Source of the DNA: Verrucomicrobia subdivision 6 bacterium
GTDB lineage: Bacteria; Verrucomicrobiota; Verrucomicrobiia; Methylacidiphilales; Verrucolacustridaceae
Length of the DNA stretch: 13,565 nt
Direction: 5' to 3'
Assembly: GCA_945866245.1 (NCBI GenBank)
Contig: CAMBGW010000017.1
Location: 1-13,565 of the forward strand
The notes beneath the pieces are model-generated. The model was not told the origin of the DNA. It did not search any database and worked only from the letters and a program-made list of their open reading frames with translations. Shown here piece by piece: positions 7,622 through 13,565 of the stretch. Each line of letters starts with the position of its first letter. The stretch's first letter is position 1. Position numbers and translations under genes: made by a program.

Positions 7622-7999
7622 CTATCCCGCGACATCCGAAGCGTGCTTCCGCAACTCTTTCAACTCCGTATGCCCCAAAGCCGACTCATGCGTCGACTCT
7701 AAAACAACCAGCGGGGCTTTCCCTGCCAAACGAGCCTCCTCCCAACGCGCCGCACAAACACACCACCGATCCCCCACCTTTAATCCGGGAAAATTGTACT
7801 CCGGCCGCGGAGTCGAAAGATCATTTCCCACCTCCCGACTATAACTCAAGAACTCCTCCGTCATCTGGGCACATACCGCATGACACCCCCGATCCGCCTC
7901 ATGCCCCTCACAACTCCCCGACCTCGTAAATCCAGTCATCGGATCCACCGAACAAGTTTTTAGCTCTCCCCCTAACACATTCCTCTGCTCACTTCTCAT
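7622..7999 (-). CDS. DUF2237 family protein of unknown function
   Basis: This is a small conserved protein (125 residues) of the DUF2237 family, with no established function that I know of. It covers the full domain: RNVLGGELKTCSVDPMTGF at the start, then a Cys-containing SGSCEGHEADRGCHAVCAQM stretch, a TEEFLSYSREVGNDLSTP segment, RPEYNFPGLKVGDRWCVCAA, then PLVVLESTHESAL near the end. There are six cysteines plus conserved histidines and acidic residues. The repeated Cys pattern is suggestive of a redox or metal role but proves neither. ATG 7999 fits the family's usual short N-terminus. An in-frame TTG at 8062 would add 21 residues with no obvious domain. It is transcribed divergently from odhAB and in the same direction as ubiD, 98 bases upstream of it, possibly as the first gene of that operon. 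Confidence 0.85.
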   Translation of the reverse strand: MRSEQRNVLGGELKTCSVDPMTGFTRSGSCEGHEADRGCHAVCAQMTEEFLSYSREVGNDLSTPRPEYNFPGLKVGDRWCVCAARWEEARLAGKAPLVVLESTHESALGHTELKELRKHASDVAG

Positions 8000-8092
8000 C
8001 CCCCTAATTTGCCCTAACCCAGCAAAACGCAAAGCCTCCGCCCATTTTTCCCATAATCGCAAAGCAAAACCCCGATTTATTTATCTGTCCAT

Positions 8093-8150
8093 GAGGGGCT
8101 TAGAGCTAATAACAATTTTTGAATCCAAACTCGCTCTACCCCTCTTTTTA
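8093..8150 (+). promoter_or_regulatory. odhA leader: inverted repeat with T run, attenuator-like
   Basis: GAGGGGCTTAGAGC at 8093-8106 can pair with GCTCTACCCCTC at 8133-8144, giving 12 base pairs with a two-base bulge (CT at 8099-8100). The loop is 26 bases and five T's follow directly. In plus-strand RNA this resembles an intrinsic terminator or attenuator ending 17 bases before the odhA ATG. The same dyad could instead be an operator. A 20-codon ORF (ATG 8091 to TGA 8153) spans the whole structure. The large loop weakens the terminator reading. On the minus strand no T run follows, so it is not suited to terminating in that direction. Confidence 0.4.
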
Positions 8151-8167
8151 TGAAATAATAATGACTC

Positions 8168-11080
8168 ATGGCCTCATTCTCGGCTTCTCCCGCTTCAGAA
8201 AAAGATCCTGCCCTAGAAATTCTCGATCGGCTGAATCCAAATCGTACCTCCCTTTCCCCCTCCCCAGCCCTCGGTCGAATCGGTCACCCTGGTAACACCG
8301 CGTTTTTAGAGGAGCTTCACGAAGCTTGGAAAACCGACCCCTCCAGCGTCGACCCCACCTGGCGGGCCTTCTTTGAGGGATTTGAGCTCGGTTGCCAACT
8401 CCGCCCGCCCACTCGCTCCACCCCGAGCACCCAAAACGGTGGCTCCTCCCCTGAATTCGGAAACGTACTTCCCCAAGCCCGCATCTATAACCTCCTCTTC
8501 GCCTACCGCGCCCTCGGCCATACTCTCGCTCACCTCGACCCCCTTGGCCTGACCCCAGAGGAAAATTCCGATCTCGCTCTTTCCACCTTTCGCTTCACCG
8601 AGGCCGACCTCGATTCTGTTTTCGATTCCGGCACGCTCGGCGGTGGTGGCCCGCGTACTCTACGGGAAATCATCTCCTTTCTAAAACAAACCTACTGCGA
8701 CCATATCGGAGTCGAGTTCATGCACATTATGAACTTTGCCATTCGCCGCTGGCTCCGAGATCGAATGGAACGCACTCGCAACCAACCCTCTTTCTCCCCT
8801 GCCCAACAACGTCGCATTTTAGAAAAGATTATTGCGGCTGAATCGCTCGAGCGCTTTCTCCACACCCGCTATGTCGGCCAAAAGCGTTTTTCCTTGGAAG
8901 GCGGGGAAACCCTCATCGCCGTCCTCGACACACTCATCGAATCCTGCCCTTCCTTGGGCGTGAATGAGGTCGTCATCGGTATGGCCCACCGCGGCCGCCT
9001 GAACGTTCTCGTGAACACTCTTGGAAAATCCCGCCGTAAACTCTTCACCGAATTTCATGAAAACTATGTCCCTGAAACTGTTTTGGGTGACGGGGACGTG
9101 AAATACCACCTCGGCTATGAAAATGAGGTCACTACCTCCCATGGAGAAAAAATCCGTCTTTCTCTTGCACCCAATCCCAGCCACCTCGAAGCCGTCAACC
9201 CGGTGGTGGAAGGAAAAACCCGCGCCCGGCAACGCCTTCGGGACGACACCGTCAAACGGGAAAAAGTTGTTCCCGTCCTCATCCACGGAGATGGTGCTTT
9301 TATCGGACAAGGTATCGTTGCTGAAACCATCAATCTTTCCCGCCTCGAAGGATACCGCACGGGCGGAACCATCCACATCATCGTCAATAATCAGATCGCA
9401 TTTACCACTCTGCCCGATGACTCCCGCTCCACTCGCTACTGCACCGCCCCCGGAAAAGCTTTTGGTCTGCCTATTTTTCACGTCAACGGAGACGATCCCT
9501 TGGCTGCCGCCGCCATCATCCAACTGGCTCTCGAATTTCGTCAAAAATTCCATGAGGACATCATCCTCGATATCGTCTGCTATCGCCGCCACGGTCACAA
9601 CGAGGGAGATGAACCGAACTTCACCCAACCCACCCTTTACTCCGAAATCGATTCACACCCGCCTGTCAGTCGCCTTCTCTCTCGCCGCCTTCTCGATGCG
9701 GGTCTCATTACCGAAGAAGAAATTCAAAAGATTCGTAGCCAGATCAATACCGTCTCCGAGGAGGCACTGCAGGAGTCCCGCCAAGCCGTCAGCAAAATTC
9801 AACCCCGAATCCACCCACCCCTCTCCTGCCCCGAACTTCTTCAAGAAACTTCCACCGCTGTCCCTGCCAAGAAAATTGCCGAGCTCGGTATCTCAATTTC
9901 CACCATTCCTTCCGATTTTCAAATCAACAACAAGATTCGTAGGGTTCTCGATGCGCGCTGCTCAATGGCCGCAGGAAAGACCCCGCTTGATTGGGGTTGC
10001 GCCGAACACCTTGCTTTCGCTTCTCTTCTCACCTCCGGAACCCCGATCCGCCTTTCAGGGCAAGACAGTCGACGTGGCACTTTCAGTCACCGTCACTCCG
10101 CCGTTTACGACCTTCGTACCCGTGCCCGCTATATCCCGCTAAAGAATCTTTCAAAATCACAGGCCTCCTTCTGCGTCTACAACTCCCCTCTTTCAGAAGC
10201 CGCCGTCCTCGGATTTGATTACGGCTACTCTCTAGATTGCCCCGATATGCTCGTGATCTGGGAAGCCCAATTTGGTGACTTTGCCAATGGAGCCCAAACA
10301 CAGATCGACCAGTACATCTCCTCCTCCGAATCGAAATGGGGAACCACCTCCCGACTCACTCTCCTTCTTCCACACGGATACCATGGCCAAGGCCCGGAAC
10401 ACTCCAGCGCCCGCCTCGAACGCTTCCTGCAACTTTGCGCCGAAGACAATATGGCCGTTACTTACCCCACCACCCCCGCCAACTACTTCCACCTCGTCCG
10501 TCGCCAAGCCCTCCGCAAGATCATTAAACCGCTGATCGTCCTTACCCCCAAGGGCCTCCTGCGCGACTCCCGAGCCACCAGCCCCGTATCCGATCTCACC
10601 CAAGGCTCCTTTCAGGAAGTCTTGCCCGATCCATTCATCTCGAAAGGAGCCCGCCGCATCATCCTCTGCTCAGGAAAAGTTTTTTATGACCTGCAAGACT
10701 TTCAGTCAAAAAACAAAATCCAAGACACCGCCATTCTACGCCTCGAACAGCTCTACCCCCTGCACGCCAAAAAATTAACCGATATCCTTTCCCGACACTC
10801 CCCCGATGCCGAAATCATCTGGTGCCAAGAGGAATCGGAAAATATGGGGGCTTGGTCCCACCTCGCCCTTCGCCTTTCCACCCTGCTGGGCAAACCGATC
10901 CGCTACGTCGGGCGCGACGCCTCCTCCTCCCCCGCTACTGGCTCTCTCGTCATTCATAACATGGAACAAACTCAGCTCGTCCAAGAAGCCTTCGCCTCAG
11001 CTCCCTCGCCCTCCTCCTCTCAGCCCACGAACCGCGCCAAGAAACCCACCCTCACCACCCCAAGGAAAAAGAAAAAATGA
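8168..11080 (+). CDS. odhA: 2-oxoglutarate dehydrogenase E1 component
   Basis: This thiamine-diphosphate enzyme decarboxylates 2-oxoglutarate and passes the succinyl group to the lipoyl arm of E2 in the TCA cycle. The 970 residues slightly exceed the roughly 930 usual for SucA. After a Ser/Pro-rich stretch of about 38 residues comes the E1o N-terminal element (NTAFLEELHEAW, DPTWRAFFEGFELG). Core motifs follow: VIGMAHRGRLNVLVNTLGK near 270, GDVKYHLGYENEV near 306, HLEAVNPVVEGKTRARQ near 338, the ThDP/Mg motif GDGAFIGQG (about 374) with VNNQIAFTT, and YRRHGHNEGDEP near 475. The transketolase C-terminal half includes LSGQDSRRGTFSHRHS, WEAQFGDFANGAQ and LLPHGYHGQGPEHSSAR. A Lys/Arg-rich tail of about 28 residues ends in RKKKK. 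ATG 8168 lacks a clear SD in its AT-rich leader. The end overlaps odhB by ATGA. Confidence 0.97.
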   Translation: MASFSASPASEKDPALEILDRLNPNRTSLSPSPALGRIGHPGNTAFLEELHEAWKTDPSSVDPTWRAFFEGFELGCQLRPPTRSTPSTQNGGSSPEFGNVLPQARIYNLLFAYRALGHTLAHLDPLGLTPEENSDLALSTFRFTEADLDSVFDSGTLGGGGPRTLREIISFLKQTYCDHIGVEFMHIMNFAIRRWLRDRMERTRNQPSFSPAQQRRILEKIIAAESLERFLHTRYVGQKRFSLEGGETLIAVLDTLIESCPSLGVNEVVIGMAHRGRLNVLVNTLGKSRRKLFTEFHENYVPETVLGDGDVKYHLGYENEVTTSHGEKIRLSLAPNPSHLEAVNPVVEGKTRARQRLRDDTVKREKVVPVLIHGDGAFIGQGIVAETINLSRLEGYRTGGTIHIIVNNQIAFTTLPDDSRSTRYCTAPGKAFGLPIFHVNGDDPLAAAAIIQLALEFRQKFHEDIILDIVCYRRHGHNEGDEPNFTQPTLYSEIDSHPPVSRLLSRRLLDAGLITEEEIQKIRSQINTVSEEALQESRQAVSKIQPRIHPPLSCPELLQETSTAVPAKKIAELGISISTIPSDFQINNKIRRVLDARCSMAAGKTPLDWGCAEHLAFASLLTSGTPIRLSGQDSRRGTFSHRHSAVYDLRTRARYIPLKNLSKSQASFCVYNSPLSEAAVLGFDYGYSLDCPDMLVIWEAQFGDFANGAQTQIDQYISSSESKWGTTSRLTLLLPHGYHGQGPEHSSARLERFLQLCAEDNMAVTYPTTPANYFHLVRRQALRKIIKPLIVLTPKGLLRDSRATSPVSDLTQGSFQEVLPDPFISKGARRIILCSGKVFYDLQDFQSKNKIQDTAILRLEQLYPLHAKKLTDILSRHSPDAEIIWCQEESENMGAWSHLALRLSTLLGKPIRYVGRDASSSPATGSLVIHNMEQTQLVQEAFASAPSPSSSQPTNRAKKPTLTTPRKKKK

Positions 11081-12204
11081 GCACCACCACAACTCTCCTC
11101 CCTATTCGCGTTCCATCGGTCGGCGAATCCATCACCTCAGGTGTCCTTGGATCATGGAAAAGAAAAAATGGAGACACTGTCTCCTCGGGGGACCCCCTCT
11201 TTGAAATCGAAACCGATAAAGTCACCTCTGAGGTTTTTGCGGAAGCGGATGGTACGCTCGAGATTCTCATTGCAGAGGGTACTGAGGTAAAAGTCGGCCA
11301 AACCGTTGGCAACCTTCATCCAGGAAAAGCCCCCTCCCGGAAAAGCACAGCCCCAGAAACTCCAACACGGGAAAAAGTGCCCAGTGCACCCGTCGCTAAA
11401 ACTCCGACCAGAGAGTCGTTCCCCACCACCGCCCCCACCCTCGTCCATACCGAGGCCGATACCGCCGTCCTATCTCAAACTTCTTCCCGATCCGATCGCG
11501 AATCTCGCAAGAAAATGTCCCCTCTTCGCCGGAAAATTGCCGACCGGCTGGTCAGCGCCCAGCACACCGCTGCGATTCTTACCACCTTCAATGAAGCGGA
11601 CTTATCCAACCTCATCGCCCTACGCTCAGAAGTCCAATCCACCTTTCAGGCCCAGCACGGGGTCAAACTCGGCTTCATGAGCTTCTTTCTCCAAGCCGCC
11701 GTCCACGCCCTCAAAGCTGTCCCCGCACTCAATGCACGAATCGAAGGGGATGAAATCGTCTCACAACACTATTTCGATATCGGTGTTGCCGTTGGCACCG
11801 AGAAGGGTCTCGTGGTTCCCGTTCTTCGGGATTGCGATCAGCTCGACCTCGCTGGCCTCGAGAAATCACTCGCGGCCGTCGCTGCACGTGCACGCGAAGG
11901 CAAACTCTCTCTGCCCGACCTTCTCGGAGGTGTCTTCACCATTTCCAATGGCGGGGTCTACGGCTCCGTTCTCTCCACCCCGATCCTCAACCCGCCCCAA
12001 TCCGCCATCCTCGGTCTCCACGCCATCCAACAACGCCCCGTCGCCATCGGAGATCAGGTGGAAATCCGCCCGATGATGAACCTCGCCCTTTCCTATGACC
12101 ATCGCTTGATCGACGGGAAAGAGGCGGTCACTTTCCTTATCGCCATCAAAAAATTCGTCGAAAATCCCGCCCTCGCTCTTTTCCAAATAGCCCCCTCAAA
12201 CTAA
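11077..12204 (+). CDS. odhB: 2-oxoglutarate dehydrogenase E2, dihydrolipoyl succinyltransferase
   Basis: The E2 core transfers succinyl from its lipoyl group to CoA. The 375 residues contain one N-terminal lipoyl domain (residues 7-80; modified lysine K48 in EIETDKVTSEV), a Pro/Ser/Thr-rich linker (81-147), and the acyltransferase domain from MSPLRRKIADRLVSAQ onward. That domain includes TISNGGVYGSVLSTPILNPP and the active-site SYDHRLIDGKEA (H342, D346). TTFNEADL is typical of succinyl rather than acetyl transferases, as is pairing with OdhA. The usual E3-binding domain, roughly 35 residues between lipoyl and catalytic domains, cannot be found in the linker. E. coli SucB has it and is 405 residues long. 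SD AAGGA (11062-11066) lies within the lysine codons ending odhA. The gene is followed 9 bases later by a converging gene. Confidence 0.96.
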   Translation: MSTTTTLLPIRVPSVGESITSGVLGSWKRKNGDTVSSGDPLFEIETDKVTSEVFAEADGTLEILIAEGTEVKVGQTVGNLHPGKAPSRKSTAPETPTREKVPSAPVAKTPTRESFPTTAPTLVHTEADTAVLSQTSSRSDRESRKKMSPLRRKIADRLVSAQHTAAILTTFNEADLSNLIALRSEVQSTFQAQHGVKLGFMSFFLQAAVHALKAVPALNARIEGDEIVSQHYFDIGVAVGTEKGLVVPVLRDCDQLDLAGLEKSLAAVAARAREGKLSLPDLLGGVFTISNGGVYGSVLSTPILNPPQSAILGLHAIQQRPVAIGDQVEIRPMMNLALSYDHRLIDGKEAVTFLIAIKKFVENPALALFQIAPSN

Positions 12205-12213
12205 ACCATCGGC

Positions 12214-13374
12214 TCACAACCAAGCCAATGCTTGGGGAATCGACCGCCGAGCGTCCAAAAACTCTGCCGCAACCTTTTCTGCTGCCACACAGTGCGCGCC
12301 ATAATCTTTTTCAATCAATTTTACTTTCTCCACCGCCTCGTCCAACGATCGAAAAGCCACCAAGCCCATCCCCTCCGGCAACCAGTCTGACCACCCTGTC
12401 TCTTGCAGTAAAACAGGCCGCCCTAGCGATAGATAGAGCACGCTTCGGTCACTAAACCAACCCGTCTTCGCCGTGACGTATCCGCCCTTCGCAGGGGAAA
12501 ACTCCCCACGGCTGGCCGCCAAGAAAGCGCGATACTCCTGCCAATCAGAACAAACCAGAAGCGGATCCACAAATTGCCATCCCGCTTTCTCAAAAGAGCT
12601 CCGCTCCTCCCCCACCCCTAAATCCGTGACCACCCTCGGAGTTACTCCACTTCGTCTCGGCCAATCTCTCAACATCTCGAATTCCGGAGCCTTGTTGCTG
12701 TATGACCTGCCCTCCCACTCCACCGTCGCATACCCATACCAGTGTGCCACCGTCGTCCAGTGACTCTCACTTAGCTCAACCGCTTTTCCTCGGACCGACC
12801 CCATCGCCTCCCTTGTCCAATACTTCCGACAGACTGGCGGGACTACTGCTTTCCAATCGTGACCCGTGTCCGGAACCACCGCCCCACGCCCCATGGCCAA
12901 ACCCACGCTCCAAAACGCATTGTGTCCAGCAAAGTTCATCGGACTTTGATAGACCTTCGCCCAGATCTGAGTGAACGCAGGATCCAAATCCACATAAACT
13001 CGACTCGCCACCTTCTCCACCAAATCAGGTCGCTTGAAGTGGCCCGATAAGTTCAAAAAAAGATCTGCCCCTTCGGCAAAATGCCGCAACCCTTTCTCAT
13101 CTACCTTCTCCCCCTCCACCAGTAAGGTCGCCCGATCATCCCAGCCAATCTCCCGCAAGATTTGCTTCCAGTGGGCCAGATTCACACTCTCCGCTAAGTT
13201 AGTCTTCTCTCCCTCTCTGTTTTTTAACTCCTCTGCCCGCAACGACTCCACCAGCCACACCTCCCACCCCAAATCCCGTAATCCCAATCCCCACTGTAAA
13301 AATGCCCAAGAGTTACCCGCCGCTTTTTCAGGAAAACCTGCCACTCCAACCCCAACCACCGCCCGCTTTTTCAT
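12214..13374 (-). CDS. Glycosyltransferase-like protein (GT-B type), function unknown
   Basis: This 386-residue protein looks like a GT-B fold glycosyltransferase of an uncharacterised group; donor and acceptor are unknown. The N-terminal half opens with a hydrophobic strand and AAGNSWAFLQWGLGLRDLGW then EVWLVE, as in retaining glycosyltransferases whose first domain binds the acceptor. The C-terminal half has a donor-site-like stretch: AASRGEFSPAKGGYVTAKTG at about 286-305, WFSDRSVLYLSLGRPVLLQE at about 306-325, then TGWSDWLPEGMGLVAF. There is no signal peptide or clear membrane helix. ATG 13374 has GAGGGGG about 10 bases upstream. The 25-base gap to the gene before it suggests co-transcription. 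It converges on odhB with 9 bases between the stops and no visible terminator. The family assignment rests on motif resemblance only. Confidence 0.65.
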   Translation of the reverse strand: MKKRAVVGVGVAGFPEKAAGNSWAFLQWGLGLRDLGWEVWLVESLRAEELKNREGEKTNLAESVNLAHWKQILREIGWDDRATLLVEGEKVDEKGLRHFAEGADLFLNLSGHFKRPDLVEKVASRVYVDLDPAFTQIWAKVYQSPMNFAGHNAFWSVGLAMGRGAVVPDTGHDWKAVVPPVCRKYWTREAMGSVRGKAVELSESHWTTVAHWYGYATVEWEGRSYSNKAPEFEMLRDWPRRSGVTPRVVTDLGVGEERSSFEKAGWQFVDPLLVCSDWQEYRAFLAASRGEFSPAKGGYVTAKTGWFSDRSVLYLSLGRPVLLQETGWSDWLPEGMGLVAFRSLDEAVEKVKLIEKDYGAHCVAAEKVAAEFLDARRSIPQALAWL

Positions 13375-13399
13375 CGCGGCTCAGCCCCCTCGCGCGTCG

Positions 13400-13565
13400 T
13401 TAGGAAAAACGTACGTCTTTTCCCGGATCCATTTCAAATTCGAGTACTTCAATCTTCTGTGCGTTTGGCTTGAGGACCTGAGCCTCAAACTGCTGGTAAA
13501 GGGGATGATCAAAAGCCGCTGTCCGTTTCAAACTATTTTCAAACTCCAAAGCCAAGAAGAGATCG
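13400..13565 (-). CDS. C-terminal end of an unidentified protein, 5' end outside window
   Basis: An open frame enters from the right edge and reads 54 residues to a TAA at 13400-13402. It begins DLFLALEFENSLKRTAAF and ends LEFEMDPGKDVRFS. I do not recognise the family from this fragment, which is charged and soluble-looking with no membrane segment. It is treated as coding because it stays open from the edge, uses codons like its neighbours, and is followed after 25 bases by the glycosyltransferase-like gene in the same direction, as expected in an operon. A chance open frame of this length cannot be excluded. Confidence 0.6.
   Translation of the reverse strand, partial: DLFLALEFENSLKRTAAFDHPLYQQFEAQVLKPNAQKIEVLEFEMDPGKDVRFS

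Noticed and set aside
8000..8062. Longer DUF2237 start at TTG 8062
   Set aside because: The extra 21 residues are outside the family domain, and ATG 7999 gives the usual length.
8819..9628. 269-codon minus-strand open frame
   Set aside because: It is antisense to the strongly conserved ThDP-binding part of odhA and has no recognisable domain.
9117..10142. Long plus-strand open frame in a different frame from odhA
   Set aside because: It lies fully inside odhA, is extremely Pro/Ser-rich and shows no family motif. Long alternative frames are expected in this C-rich DNA.
11077..12204. Pyruvate dehydrogenase E2 instead of the 2-oxoglutarate enzyme
   Set aside because: TTFNEADL wording and the overlap with an E1o gene point to succinyltransferase.
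1..13565. CRISPR array, tRNA, rRNA, insertion sequence or defence system
   Set aside because: No spaced repeats, cloverleaf-like gene, transposase or nuclease motif was seen. Nearly all DNA is taken by housekeeping genes.

Overview
The window is bacterial chromosomal DNA carrying core metabolic genes at high density. There is no sign of a phage, plasmid or insertion sequence. I would tentatively place it in the Verrucomicrobiota / PVC group. The reasons are the N-terminal wording of the 2-oxoglutarate dehydrogenase (a WRAFFEGFELG-like segment) and a UbiD/UbiX pair that looks more like menaquinone than ubiquinone enzymes. This placement is an impression from the sequence and was not tested.

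Minus-strand block (7999 down to 1). Reading leftwards, the genes are a DUF2237 protein, ubiD, ubiX, an M16 zinc peptidase, an adenine/adenosine deaminase, pabB, pabC and the N-terminal 410 codons of proS, which runs off the left edge. From ubiD to proS the genes are overlapping or closely spaced: 4-base stop/start overlaps at ubiD/ubiX, deaminase/pabB and pabB/pabC, a gap of 2 bases (or a 4-base overlap, depending on the start) between peptidase and deaminase, and gaps of about 43 and 45 bases elsewhere. This reads as one operon mixing quinone biosynthesis (UbiD with its prenyl-FMN supplier UbiX), folate biosynthesis (PabB then PabC: chorismate to p-aminobenzoate), purine salvage, proteolysis and tRNA charging.

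Divergent region (8000-8167). This AT-rich gap separates the DUF2237 gene from odhA. It holds an imperfect inverted repeat followed by a T run, within a possible 20-codon leader ORF. It is the most interesting candidate regulatory element here.

Plus-strand pair (8168-12204). odhA (E1) and odhB (E2) of the 2-oxoglutarate dehydrogenase complex overlap by 4 bases. The E2 appears to lack the peripheral-subunit-binding domain that normally docks the E3 subunit, and no E3 gene is present. E1 carries an extra N-terminal segment and a lysine-rich C-terminal tail.

Right end (12214-13565, minus strand). A glycosyltransferase-like protein converges on odhB with only 9 bases between them. Upstream of it is the C-terminal end of an unidentified protein that enters from the right edge.

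No clear new defence or mobile system is present. The points worth a second look are the E2 without an E3-binding domain, the odhA leader, the uncharacterised DUF2237 and glycosyltransferase-like proteins, and a strand-wide C-over-G bias that holds whichever strand is coding.
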